Below the pieces are notes generated by a model, which was not told where the DNA came from, made no database searches, and was given only the letters and a program-made list of their open reading frames with translations. Made by a program: the position numbers and the translations under genes. 64,000 bases of DNA. Source: Ottelia alismoides (Eukaryota; Streptophyta; Magnoliopsida; Alismatales; Hydrocharitaceae). Location of the stretch: assembly GCA_037367405.1 (NCBI GenBank), contig JAZKJV010009625.1, positions 434,001 through 498,000 of the forward strand, read 5' to 3'. Position 1 is the first letter of the stretch; every line of letters begins with the position of its first letter. Positions 1 to 11,532 of the stretch are shown here, one piece after another.

Positions 1-936
1 CTGCGGATATCTCTGATCAAATTTTATCCATTCTTCTGCATCGGATGGATGTCTCATAGCTCCATTAGCATCTCGTTTATTTGAACGAGAATGTCACGTC
101 ATCCACTTTGCAGTTTTTTCAGACATGAAGAGACGTTTTAGTCTTGGAATTAATGGGAAGTACCGTAAAATTTTCACCGACTTCTTCTTTCTCTTTAAAT
201 CATTTTTTTCTTCTTTATTCCGGGAAGCATTACAATATGGCCAAAGAACTAGATCCGAATTCTCTCCTCGGAAAAGCATACAGTCATTAACACAAGCATC
301 TATCTTCTCGTATTTCAGACCAAGCGATTGGAATCGTTGCTTCGCCTCTTTCCAATCCTTAGGATAATTCTGAGGATTATTTAATAACTTTCGTATTAAA
401 CCCAACACATCTGTCATCATAGCTGCAGTTGATCCGTTCCTTACTTTCATCTTAAACAGCTCTAACAAAAACTGCAAACACGTCATTTTCACCCCAAGAG
501 CCAATATATCTTCTGCATCTGGCCAACTGCTCGAGAACCTATCATCTGAACCAATGTCTTGTGCCTCAGGTCTTCTTAAATCGTCTATTAGTTCAAATAA
601 CTCGTGATCAACATTATTCAAGGTTTGGGTAGTCACTCCTGCATCAACGCCCATATCCTCATCCATTCGCACATCTAAACCCTCTCCATGTTCTGTCCAA
701 ATGGAGTAATGTAACCAAAATCCGTTGAGGATGAGATGGTTATACACTGCCTCTCTAACATCCCATTTAATATTCTTGCATCTCACACATGGACAATAAA
801 TCTTTAGACCACCAAATTTCTTAACAACTCTCTCTATTTGAAATGCCCAATCCAAGAACGCAATCACTCCTCTCTTATATTGTTGAAAATCATCGTATCT
901 CTTATCCATCCATGATTTATCCATTTTACTGCACAA
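1..936 (-). pseudogene. CACTA transposase, N-terminal transposase-associated domain, with premature stop
   Basis: The minus-strand frame starts at 936 (MCSKMDKSWMDKRYDDF…). It shows the plant CACTA transposase-associated domain in about the first 85 residues: a D-K-S-W-M start, the CPCVRCKN cysteine cluster and the W-x2-HGE motif. The frame stops at TGA 94-96, after residue 280 (…AKWMT). The same frame continues beyond the stop to the window edge with the expected downstream motif (…MRHPSDAEEW…), so the stop looks like a point nonsense change rather than the true end. The catalytic part would lie left of base 1. Normally this protein binds and cuts element ends in the nucleus. Confidence 0.85.
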
Positions 937-1136
937 TCAGAATAAAATCCAGCATTGTGTTATTATAGACAACAAGTTTTCTACCGTAAACCATAATGAA
1001 GCACCACAAGTCTCTCATTCATCTCTAGCCTCAAAAAGTCCGGTCTTGGCTCACCCCTCCTCTGTGCTCAACACACTTGAGCTTAGGAGAAAGCGCTTTG
1101 CGGGGCTCGCTGTGGCACAAAGGCTAACAGATAAAT

Positions 1137-1400
1137 CTATGGTATACCCAAATCATTATCCCTAACCTATTGTATACACAACCTAGGGAGAAAACCTAAG
1201 CATATCATCAAGCAAACCTAGGGGAATCAAGCAAACCTAAGCATTATCCCTAACCTATTGTATACACAACCTAGGCTTATCATCAAAAAAATTAATAACT
1301 AGGGGAATCAAGCAAACCTAAGCATATCATCAAGCAAACCTAGACAAATCATATCTATTATATACTAAACATATCAAGCAAACCTAAGCATATAATCAAA
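1137..1400. repeat. Short direct repeats upstream of the CACTA transposase
   Basis: A phrase of about 32 bases (CCCTAACCTATTGTATACAC plus flanks) occurs near 1156 and again near 1242. A second phrase, ATCAAGCAAACCTA, recurs at least five times between 1205 and 1390. The block sits between transposase and subterminal array, where promoter or leader sequence of the element is expected. No ORF is present. Confidence 0.7.
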
Positions 1401-1714
1401 ACAACTAAATCCAATGGAGAAAAACAACTCTAACAAGATTATCAAGTAAAATAAACAAGAATAAAAGCAAAGGAGTGTTTATAGTTACCGGAAATGAAGA
1501 TTAACGAGGTTGGAAAGCAAGGAGGAGCCGGATGCGACGCCGGGGCGGAGAGGGCGACCTTGGGGCGGCGGCTTGCAAATGTGAGAATGGGGATGAAAAC
1601 GCAGGTCGAAGGGGTTTTTTTCGATCAGACCAATGGGGACGGTCGTAATAACCGTCCCCTATGGTGACGATCGGCGACGGTTCACTAAAGACCGTCGCTT
1701 TTGGCCAAAACAGA

Positions 1715-2210
1715 GGGGACGGTCAATCAAAACCGTCCCCTCTGGTCGACCACTTTGCACCATTCGTCAGAGGCGACGCCAACAGAAGACTTATGGGGAC
1801 GGTCAGAACCGTCCCCCAAGCCCTTAGAGGCAGAGGGGACGGTCACTATAACCGTCCCCTCTGTTCTGCCACTTTGCACCATTCGTCAGAGGCGACGCCA
1901 ACAGAAGACTTATAGGGACGGTCAGAACCGTCCCCAAAGCCCTTCAAGAGGCAGAGGGGACGGTCACAATAACCGTCCCCTCTGTTCGGCCACTTTGCAC
2001 CAATCGTCAGAGGCGACGCCAACAGAAGACTTATAGGGACGGTTCGAACCGTCCCCAAAGCCCTTCAAGAGGCAGAGGGGACGGTCACTATAACCGTCCC
2101 CTCCGGTCGACCACTTTGCACCATTCGTCAGAGGCGATGCCAACAGAAGACTTATGGGGACGGTCAGAACCGTCCCCAAAGACCTTCAAGAGGCAGAGGG
2201 GACGGTCATT
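1715..2210. repeat. CACTA subterminal array, four units of about 120 bp
   Basis: The anchor CACTTTGCACCA begins at 1751, 1870, 1991 and 2112, giving periods of 119-121 bp. Each unit carries two inverted pairs of GGGACGGT…ACCGTCCC, separated by CGTCAGAGGCGA and GCCAACAGAAGACTTAT. Further single GGGACGGT motifs flank the array from about 1633 to 2350. By analogy with En/Spm these would be binding sites for the element's own DNA-binding protein. The large period is a tandem amplification superimposed on short motifs. Confidence 0.88.
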
Positions 2211-2364
2211 AGTGACCGTTCCCTTTGAGTTAGTACAAAAGGGACGATAGCCACATACAGTCTCTTATTATGTGGTTATTGGGGACGGTTGTTGGATGAC
2301 CGTCCCTAAAAAGAGGCATTAGGGACGGTCATTCCAAGACCGTCGCTAGTTGTCGTCCCTAAAT

Positions 2365-2382
2365 GGGGCAATTCCTGTAGTG
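2365..2382 (-). repeat. CACTA terminal inverted repeat
   Basis: Plus-strand …GGGGCAATTCCTGTAGTG ends at 2382. Its complement starts with CACTACAGGAATT, the canonical terminus. The matching end is not in the window. Confidence 0.85.
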
Positions 2383-3318
2383 TGGGAAGCTTGTCTTTGA
2401 AGGCGATGGGCGGAGACCTCCAAGCGAGGGGTCGGAGAGGAGACGACGCGATGCACCCTACTGGGCGTTGCTGTGCTGACAGGAGGAGCAAAGGGGCTAC
2501 AGATGCAGGGGTTGGCGCAGAAGTCGAGCTGGAGGTGGTTGAGTCATGGGGCTGGAACTACAATGGTGGGGAAGATGGCCCCTGGTCGCGGTGGAGCTTA
2601 TGGAGTAGTTGGATGGTGTCGTGGCTCGCGGGTCACTGGGGTCGGCGTCAAGGAAGATGGCGCGTGAGTTGGGGACAGTTTGGATGAGGGTTGGGCAGCT
2701 ATCATAGGATCTGGTGGTGATGCTCAACCTCGTAGGTGGTGGAGGCGTATGCGTGAGGGATAGCAATGTAGCCGATGGAAAGGTGTCACAGACGGCGGTG
2801 CTTGGCGGTGGTGCAAAGTTGGAGCCACGCGCGGGCGATGGGCGTGGTCAATGTAGCGGAGGTGGAGGGTTGCATAAATAGAAGAAGAAGGCGGAGATGA
2901 CGCGGAATGAGGGTGGCGATTATGAGATAAGGGAATGAGGTGAAAATAGAGGACTTATGTGAAAATAGAGGAAGAGAGGGAAAGGGAAGAACAGAGGAAA
3001 ATTAAAAGAATAGGGAAAGAGGGCGGGGAAGGAGTAGAGAGGAAGGGAGTACCTAAGAAGAGAGGAATAAAAATGTTTGGAGAGAGGCTCGACGACGAGC
3101 CTCAGGTTGTTGCTCTACGGAGCGGTTGGGTGGAGCTGGGCGAGCTCGAGGGAACTCGCGGCGGTGCGGTGGGTAGCTTACATCGGATCTCACCTACAGA
3201 AGGCAGACGAACGTCATTGCTCAAACCAGACATCCCTCTGCTATCACCAGAGGAACAAGGGGATTGGTCCTCTTCCTCACTCAATCGGCGGATGAGGATC
3301 GAGGGAGGGGGCGATTGG

Positions 3319-3326
3319 TTTATATA
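3319..3326 (-). promoter_or_regulatory. Possible TATA box
   Basis: The minus strand reads CTCTATATAAACC. The GC-richer downstream sequence (3310 down to 3070) would suit a leader, and several ACGTG cores (3510-3560, 3610-3640) lie upstream. No gene is found downstream, so this may be the promoter of a lost gene or of an unrecognised LTR. Confidence 0.3.
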
Positions 3327-3585
3327 GAGAGCAGAGATAACGATGGCTGCTGAGGCTACGTGCGACGACTATTGAAGATGGAGGCGACGGTAAAATGATG
3401 GGGAGGCGGTTGATCAACGACCGTTGGGAGTTCTGTGTAGGAGGTTGCAGAATGGGCAACCAAAGGAGAAAGGTGGCGTGTGGTTTGAATGGGGAAGAAA
3501 CATAGTGGTGGCACGTGCTGGGAACATACGAAGGGGGCACGTGACCAGCACGTGTTGCGGTTTTTAAATTTTTTTAAAATAAAAC

Positions 3586-3665
3586 AAATAAAGAGGTAAA
3601 AAAATGAGTGACACGTGGTGGCTCCAAGAGATGCCACGTGTCACTCATTTTTCCCTCTTTATTTT
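3586..3665. repeat. Inverted repeat with G-box cores
   Basis: Arms at 3586-3618 and 3634-3665 are near-perfect complements around a 15-base loop. Each arm contains GACACGTGG, a G-box (CACGTG). It could be a small foldback element or a regulatory palindrome. Confidence 0.75.
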
Positions 3666-4734
3666 GTTGTCAGCTCCAGAAAAACCAAGAAATAAATTTT
3701 AAAGATAAATATGAAAGAAATAAAACCTGACCGTTGAACAAAAAAATTCTTCACAAAAGTTGCTCATCTCGAAAAGATCTACAACTTTTATGGAGGGACC
3801 AATGGCAAAAGATGTCACATGTGGAAAATGATATTTTTGGGGTACTCTATGTACATAGAATACCTTGATTTTTGGATTTTGTAATTTTGTTGTGATTTTT
3901 AATAAAGAGAAAAATCAATAAAAAATGTGATAAATCAAAGATAAATAATTACACACTAATTTATTTTTTGGGTTTTTATTAAATACGGAAATAGGAGAAT
4001 AAAATAAAGTCAGAAAACATGAGATATTTGTATAGACTCACACGGGATACTCAGACTCGGTCAGTTTCTCTGATTTCGGTTTTATTTTGGATTTGGATGT
4101 TGGTGAATTTATTAAAATTTCATCAAAGAATATAAATGAAGCATAATAAAATAAAAAAGATTATTATGTACATAAAATAACATGTCAAAATCAGGTAAAA
4201 TACATAATGTACAAAAGAGGTCCAACAACCAACTTTTACATATGAGCTCCATTTTTTTATGAAATTGGTCTTGTTTTGAAGATCTTCGAATATAAATTAC
4301 TTTAAAAGTTAGTAGACCTGAATCGAACACTATATGAGGAAGATATGTGCATTTTACTCTGTCTATTATAAAACTGGGGGTTTGTCTCACGGGCCAATTA
4401 TTTGAGTTAGTAATTTTTTATATTTTTCTTCAATCTTACTAGAAATATTACACAATGAAGATGGTTTGAGGCCAATTGGAGTTAGCATGAATTAGTTAAA
4501 AATGTATGAATTTAAGTGAAAATGTGTAGATGATTATTATTGCAATTACGCATGCTAAAATGCAGATTTTAATTATAAGTGCATGAATGGTTAAAATGTA
4601 GATTAAATGATGAAATGCAGCTAATTACTCGGGGACGAAGCTCTATTTTCATCTTTTAATGTATGAATCACGGATTCATAAAGTGATGCGATAGCTTATT
4701 TTTCTTTTGTTTTCTTGCACTTGTACAATTTTTT

Positions 4735-5297
4735 GAGAGGCACGATATGCATGTACATGTTGTTGCTATACATTTTGGTACATATGTACATCTTTTGTGG
4801 ACATTAATGCAAATGGAAATTAAATGAAAAATTTTGTTGATTTTCTTTCTTTGCTACTCTCTTACATGTATTGTACAACTTGATATTTCAAATCTAGAAT
4901 ACTATGTGTGGACGTGTTTTGTTGAGTATTTGGACCCTAGGGGTATCGCGCTTCCTTTGATAGCAAGTTTTTATTACCATGTTCTTTAATCCATGGAGAT
5001 AATTGCGGTGATAATAGAGAGGCACGATATGCATGTACATGTTGTTGCTATACATTTTGGTATATATGTACATCTTTTGTGGACATTAATGCAAATGGAA
5101 ATTAAATGAAAAATATTGTTGATTTTCTTTTTTTTGCTACTCTCTTCCATGTATTGTACAACTTGATATTTCAAATCTAGAATATTATGTGTGGACGTGT
5201 TTTGTTGAGTATCTGGACCCTAGGGGTATCACGCTTCCTTTGTTAGCAAGTTTTTATTACCATGTTCTTTAATCCATAGAGATAATTGCGGTGATCA
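4735..5297. repeat. Direct tandem duplication, 2 x 282 bp
   Basis: The sequence starting GAGAGGCACGATATGCATG at 4735 starts again at 5017 and continues in register to about 5297 with only scattered substitutions (for example GTACATATG against GTATATATG). The high identity means the duplication is recent compared with the decayed virus beside it. Confidence 0.93.
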
Positions 5298-5319
5298 GTG
5301 ATTGCACTCCTACATGAGT

Positions 5320-6290
5320 TCGCATATGTATGAACTCCCATTGTCCACTACAATATAACAATCCTCATCGGTACAATATATATTCATGCCATATCTCGAC
5401 AAAAAACTATTAACTTGAGTTCGTCACTATCATAGATGGGTATTTTTTAAGCTTATTAACTATGCCATCTTTTAATATTCCAAGGCCATTTGGTTTGATA
5501 ATAGCCAATGGAGTTCGTGATTTAACTTCGTGGTTGTTTTTCCTTTTGAAATCTCATTAAATCAGAACTTATCCAACCACTTTACAAAGATATTTTGGTA
5601 AAAAGACGGTGGTTGTTATTCTTTGTGAACTTTCCATGACAATTGCAATATCTGTGGAATTTGGTACATGGTGCGTGCTTTTGGTATTATTCAAGCTTCT
5701 TTAACTTCGTTTGTTTCCAAAGGAATAAACTTTTATATTTCCTAGGAAAAAATTCCGCAAACTGCTCCGAAATAATGCCAAAAGTTGTTCATAAACTACT
5801 TTGTGAGCTCCATTTGTATTTAGAATTGTGTATCGTGAATTTGTTTTGGACCACTAAGACGTGCATCCAGGTTTATCTATAATCACAATAGTTATATATA
5901 TCCAATAGTTCTCCATTTTCGTTTTTATTTTCCTGTTGAAGTAGGGGTTTCCCTCTGTACACCGTGCATTCATCGGGTATAATCCTTTTTGTTCTTCGTT
6001 TGAGAATATGATACAAATCCGTTCAAAATGATTTGTAATAGTGATTTGTGACGAGGCATTGTATTTTCCATGATAATTCTTTGATAAATGCATGATTTCC
6101 CCTAGAGAAATCGTATATGATGATATTCTTGTATGAGATGTTATTTTAAAATCTTTGTTATATAAACCACTGATTTTACATCAAACTTTTCAGTATTGTA
6201 ACCGAGTCGTAATATTTTTCTATATGTACTCAGTGGTTCGATCTTCTCCACACTTACATTCTTGTTGTTGCCATTAGCGACCATCATCCT
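5320..6290 (-). pseudogene. Degraded caulimovirid region downstream of RNase H
   Basis: Minus-strand frames between about 6290 and 5470 give consecutive coding-like pieces with frameshifts. One piece (6093-5854) reads MHLSKNYHGKYNASSQ… and includes RCTEGNPYFNRKIKTKMENY. Later pieces include YKVVYEQ-like and FHRYCNCHGKFTK-like stretches. They follow directly on the RNase H tail and resemble the conserved stretch after the polymerase in endogenous caulimovirids. Function is unknown, and stops occur throughout. Confidence 0.6.
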
Positions 6291-6690
6291 TTCCTGGCAA
6301 AATTAATGAGAGAGAAAATCAAGGACGCAATTAATTTCCCCTTTATTGTATATCAAAGTCATATACAACTAATATTGGTTGTTATATGGCAAATATTTTG
6401 TTTAGAGGCAATGAATTCAACATCTTTTATAACATATATATTTGACATATTTGCAGTTAACTCTTACAGTGAATTTATTGTTACGCAATTCACCTTGAAG
6501 TGTCGATACTACGAGGAATGTAGATAGTATTCCTTTTTTTCATGGAATAATTTTTCCTTGTTTTATTCCAAGATCCAGATATAAATTTCACGAGTTTTTC
6601 TTTAATTTTGTATTTTTGTTTTAAAATGCATCCATAGCCAAAATCCGAGTCGCCTAGTTATACAATCTTATGAGCAAATGGGCTGCAGAT
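6291..6690 (-). pseudogene. Degraded caulimovirid RNase H
   Basis: Minus-strand frames from 6690 downward read LGDSDFGYGCILKQK at about 6660-6615 (a T-D-A-S-D-like motif with changed residues), then KFISGSWNKTRKNYSMKK at about 6593-6540, then a leucine/valine-rich VNCK stretch and a tail near 6330 ending LDFL. This is the order of caulimovirid RNase H. The domain directly abuts the hAT insertion at 6691, and the reverse transcriptase lies on the other side at 11533. Catalytic positions are altered and stops are present. Confidence 0.8.
6683..6690. repeat. hAT target-site duplication, left copy
   Basis: CTGCAGAT here pairs with CTGCGGAT at 11525-11532, 7 of 8 bases identical, matching the 8-bp duplication made by hAT transposases. 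Confidence 0.8.
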
Positions 6691-6999
6691 TAGGGACACA
6701 AACGAATGTGGTAATATTAGTATTCGTATGTATTTGTATTCGTTTTTAAGAGGACATGGTTCTTGTTTTTCTAAAATAGGTGAATATGAATACGAATACC
6801 TAAACGATTTTTTTTTGCGGATACGAATCTGAATATGAATCTTGGGTTAACGAATACGAATACAAATATGAAAAAAACGAATCCGATTACGAATAGGAAT
6901 ATTTGTATTATATATTTAATAATTTAAATAAAAATTGGGTTAATAACTTAATATCCCGCCTCCCAAATTCTTTCCTCCCTCCCCCACACCCCCAACTCT

Positions 7000-7270
7000 G
7001 AGTCCCTGACTGCTGCCCACTGCCTCCCCCTGCCACATCCGTCTCCTATCTGCGCCCTCTGCCTTTCCTGCAGGCTTGCACCCTCAGCCCCCTAAGCCCT
7101 CCGCCTCCCCGCCGCCCTCCTCCCCCCCTGTTGCCCCGCCTCCCCATGCGCCATCTACCTCCCCCATGCGCCATCTACCTCCCCCTGCGGCCCTCCGCCT
7201 CCTCCGCCCTCTGCTTCTCCCTATACCCTTGACCCCCTATGCCCTCTGCCATCCCGCCCTCCCCCTACTG
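7000..7270. repeat. Cytosine/pyrimidine-rich low-complexity tract
   Basis: CTCCCCC/CCTCCGCC-type sequence with internal repeats, such as ATGCGCCATCTACCTCCCCC occurring twice near 7145 and 7165. Its proline-rich open frame is an artefact of composition. Confidence 0.7.
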
Positions 7271-7276
7271 CCCTGC

Positions 7277-10200
7277 TGATGAATCTCCATTTCATCACCT
7301 TTACTATATCATTTTGGCCTTAAAAACCCTAGCTAATGCATGTAAATAGCATTAATTTGTACAAAATAACATTCTTGATTTATTGCATTACAATGTAAAT
7401 AATACAGTTTTAATGCCAAAATTATAGAATAAAGAAAAAATAAAAATAATAAAATATCGAAGGTATTTTATGACCCTAAACCCTGAGATCAAGTCAAGAA
7501 TTGAGTTGCTCGACAAGGAATAAAGTAGGGGGAAATAAGGGCCAAGAATACAATAAACATGCCATTTATTCATTTTTGATGCATAATTTATTCTTATTAT
7601 TTATTAATCAAATAAAAAACTTTAAACATGAAAATTGTAGATAATAATGCAAATAAAAATATAAAATTGAGTTGGTACAAATAATATACAATGTTCATTT
7701 TACACAGAATAAAAGTCAAAATCATGGTTTTATAGACCCATATATTCCAAATAAAAACTCAAAACATATCAAAATCACCTCTAATTGTATATAACTTTTC
7801 ACAAGCTATTTAATGGAGGTGGTTTCATATTTTTTGGAGTCACTATGTGAAAGTTAGGTTTTGTACCCCCATTGTACATCATACATGATTAAAATATTCA
7901 TTTTATTCATCCTTTATTATTTTTACAAATTTATATTTTTATACTTTTATAAATATCATTTATAACATATTTGGATATTGAAACTAAAATAAAACAAAAA
8001 AGAAAATACAAACTAAAATAAATCTATAAATATATAGGCAAAATACCTATAGTTATACATGTATATCAATAAAAGGGGATCCTATTCATTTATTCTTTGT
8101 TCATTTATATTTTTATAATATTATAAATATTGTTTACATTATATAAAAAATGCAAAGATAAAATAAAACAAATGAAAATGAATCAGATAAATAATATATA
8201 TATATAACATAGGTAAAGTACTTAGAAAATATAGCCATAAACTATACATATCTATTTATTTATATGTACAAACTAAAAATAAAATAAAAATATATTTATA
8301 CACGTAAAAATAAGTTATAAATATATAAAATAAAATAAAAGAATAAAATAATATAATAAAATATACAAAAAAATGAGAATAGTCAAAATATAGGCAAATA
8401 TACTTATAATACACCATTAAAAATAATCTACTAATAAGTAAAATCAATAGATAAATAAAAATCATAATAAAAATACTACATTAAAAATAAACAATTGTTA
8501 TTTTTATATTTGAAAATAAATAAAAATCATTTACTATTTATAAATAATTAATTTTGAAATAAATTCCAAATTTGTCCTTTAGCGACCTGACATGGACAAT
8601 CACGTCTGGTCACGAGTTGACCGCCAGTCAACTCCCCCTGCCTCCTGAGTTGACGTGCCTGTCTATCCCCACATTTCCAGCTTTTTTTCCCAATCTCCTC
8701 ATCCATCCATCCATCCATCCATCGTGATCCCTTCCTTCAGCAAAAATGATCAGTGATCATTGTACATACACGCCGAGCCCTCTAATCCATTGTACATAGC
8801 ATCGATTCGTTGATTTCGCCTGGTCAAATAAGGGTGCTCGCATGCTGTATAAATAAAAGACCTCCGTCTCCGCCTTAAATTTGGTCACCATTTCGAGTCT
8901 AGGAGTCATGGTCTTGAGTCTAGTCGAGTTTCTCATGACAGGAGGCATCTCCTCGCGGTCGGACTGAGCCCCAGGAGGATGGGGTGCACCCACGGCTGCC
9001 AACTCCGGCGACCCTGCTCCCTAGTCAACCCTAGGTATAAGCGCTGCCTTTTTATCATTTTTAAATTGCAATTAGTCATAGCTTTGATTTCCAGTTCTTA
9101 GTTTAGGTTCTAGTTAGCTAGATTAGGTTAATCTCTGACTAGCGTGGTTCGTCGGATCTTAGCTCCGACGAACTCCTCTGCATGTGATCCTCTGTTCCCG
9201 ACTCGCCAAATCACCCTCATATCCTTCCCTAGTCGTTTCCCTACGCCCTGCACACCTTCGCTCACCCAGATCGACACCCGATATGGAGATCACCTCCTCC
9301 ACCTCTGCCCTCGTCGAAGGAGCTCCGCTCGCGCCATCTTTCGCTCCATTTTACCCAGTAAGACCCCCAACACCCTCGATTTTTGTTGCACACTCTTCCT
9401 CTAGGTGCTAACACCCCAAGAGCTCCCAAGGGGGTTCGATTTCCTGAAAAGGAAGCACCTGGAGCTCCCCTTCTTCCTCGACACCGTTTAATCGCGTCGG
9501 AGCTCCAGGTGCCTAACTGAGACCATCCATCAACGTGGGGGGACCACCAGGAATGTGTAGAGAATCTCGGTAGTGACGGAGATGGCTGGAGGAGTCCGCT
9601 ATTAAGGATCAAAACTCACCCCATGCGGGTTCCTTCCGAGGTCTTCCAACCGCCATCTCCGTCGTCTAATCTATGTGACGCCTCCAGATGTAGCTGCAGA
9701 CGTCGGATTGAGCCCAACATCAACCGTCAGATCACTTTGAGTGATCTCATCTCGTGCGTCGAAGCTGAAGCGTCATCGCCTCTCTAGAGCATATCGCGTA
9801 TCAAGTGAACAAATCTCAATCATTGGATGACACGTGTATATTGGGGTAATTGAATAATTAACCTCACACATTTTTGTATTTATTATTTAGTCCTTTAAAA
9901 TAAAAAGTAAAGTATAAATAAACTATAAATTTTGCTATGCGGCCCCTGTACTTGTTAAATTAACATTGAGCTCCAGTCCAGCTCAGCTCGCGTGTCGTCC
10001 CATGCGAGCTGGGCATTTTGCATGTATGGCCTGATGGTTTTTACTAATCGTAAAATAGTCTTTAAAAATTAAATAAATGTTGTATTATTTTGTCATATTT
10101 GCATTGTTGTCCTTGGCATTTATTTTATTTGTGAATAGGTCCTGCTAGAACATATGTTTTTGTGCTCTTTATCTATTTATTAAATTTAGCTATTGTGCTT

Positions 10201-10960
10201 CTAAAATTGTGCAAAAATGGTATTAAATGGCTCATGCCATGTATATTCACGTCCATATTTTATTTAACATTTTAGTGTTTTATCTATTTATTAAAAATAA
10301 AAAAGAGCATATATATCCCCTGTTTAGAGTATAAAATACTAAAAAAATAGAAAAACGTGTCTAAAAATTCCAAAAAAACGTATATATAGTGTATTTTATC
10401 ATATTTTAGTTATAGACCAAAAATCACTAGAAATGGAAAAACAAAAGCCTTAAAAATCAAAAAACCTCAAAATCCTTCATAAAAATAAGCAAAAAATATT
10501 TAAAAATCCAAAAATATGTTTTTCTATTTTATAATTTTCTTTATATAAGTATTTCTATATTAAAAATGATTTGTATAATTTTGGTAATTATTTACTATTT
10601 TTAAAATCCAATTTATGTCTGACCTAATTATTTGATCCCTTATTTGGGATAATTTTGACTTTATAAATACATAAAAATTAGAAAAAATTCTGAAAAATCA
10701 CAAAAATATTAGAAAAAAATAAAAATTCCCCAAACAATTTTATTTCTATATTTTATCAAATTTTTTATTAGTATATATACATATATTACTATATATTGTA
10801 ATTATAAAGCCTTATATAGGCTATATTATCTATATAAAGAAAAAGTAATATAAAAATATAAAAAATATAAAAAGAAACTATAAAAATAGAAAATTTAAAA
10901 TCAAATACAAAAATATCAGACATATATATATAATTAAAACCCACTAAAAGATCCATGTAT
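7277..10960 (+). mobile_element. Probable solo LTR of an Athila-like gypsy relative, inside the hAT element
   Basis: It starts TGATGAATCTCCATTTCATC, closely resembling the palindromic start of the 3.7-kb LTRs at 43654, 54161 and 59930. The architecture also matches: an AT-rich first kilobase with long A-rich runs, a GC-rich middle (8600-9800), then AT-rich sequence with lines such as CGGCCCCTGTACTTGTTAAA comparable to those LTRs. No coding domain is present. The 3' boundary and target duplication are not resolved. The end could lie anywhere from about 10950 to 11078, where ATTCATCATTCATCA occurs. Confidence 0.5.
8701..8723. repeat. (ATCC)n microsatellite
   Basis: Five to six uninterrupted ATCC units within the LTR-like segment. 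Confidence 0.9.
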
Positions 10961-11524
10961 ATACATGATGAATGACTTATTTGTGCTCCTCCATCGCCGC
11001 TCCCCCCTAAACTCCCTTCGACGATGCTTGATTTCCTTGTTGTGTTCTCGAGAATCTTGTTTAGGAGATTCATCATTCATCAAGGTTATTTTTCTCTACG
11101 GTTGTCGTTTCCATTCTAAATTATATGTGGAGTTTTCATATGATTGGTGCATCTTAAATTCTACGTAGCAACCAACCCTACTTCGTCGCAACCGCAACCT
11201 CCCTCCGCCATAGCCACAACCTCCCTTTCAGTTGCAGTCGCAACTGATATGATATAACATCTTAAATTCACAATCTTGTAATGTTAATTCTAAGAAATCA
11301 AGTCTACATTTTCATTTATAAATTTTTATTGCAATATTCGTTTGGATATCCGTATTCGTTTGTAAAAGATTCGTATTCGTATTCATATTCGTATTTTGAG
11401 GTTATGGATCTTAATTTTTTACATTCATGTAACATTTGTATTCGTATTCGTATTCGAAAAATAATATGAATACAGTTGTGGTGTGACATGAATTCACATT
11501 CGTATTCATTCGTTTTCATCCCTA

Positions 11525-11532
11525 CTGCGGAT
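11525..11532. repeat. hAT target-site duplication, right copy
   Basis: CTGCGGAT, the partner of 6683-6690. Confidence 0.8.

Larger units (their letters stand above)
1..2382 (-). mobile_element. CACTA (En/Spm) DNA transposon, 5' part; rest lies left of the window
   Basis: Read on the minus strand, the element begins at 2382 with CACTACAGGAATTGCCCC, the terminal motif that names the CACTA superfamily. Inside it come about 700 bases of GGGACGGT/ACCGTCCC subterminal repeats, a spacer, and then a transposase reading frame pointing away from this end. That order of end, subterminal repeats and transposase is the usual CACTA layout. The other terminus and the 3-bp target duplication partner (TGG follows the end at 2383-2385) are outside the window. 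The transposase carries a stop, so this copy is probably not autonomous. Confidence 0.88.
2383..4734. other. Flanking sequence without recognisable gene
   Basis: Bases 2383-3560 are GC-rich and hold short open frames on both strands with low-complexity, non-homologous translations. On the minus strand the region resembles a promoter and leader (see 3319-3326), but I find no convincing coding exon. From 3665 to 4734 the sequence is AT-rich and empty. Confidence 0.5.
6691..11524. mobile_element. hAT-type element (4.83 kb) inserted in the viral RNase H, carrying an internal LTR
   Basis: The left end reads TAGGGACACAAACGAATGTG. The complement of the right end reads TAGGGATGAAAACGAATG…CGAATGTG. 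Both ends are followed by many CGAATACGAATATGAA-type subterminal motifs (6720-6900 and 11340-11510, opposite strands). An 8-bp duplication with one mismatch flanks it. Removing the element brings the viral RT tail (…TLPCLNI) next to the viral RNase H. No transposase was recognised. Most of the internal length is a different insertion, an Athila-like LTR. Confidence 0.8.

Noticed and set aside
9144..9612. ORFs of 75-116 codons around 9.1-9.6 kb
   Set aside because: They lie in the GC-rich centre of an LTR-like segment on both strands and have no homology signal by eye.
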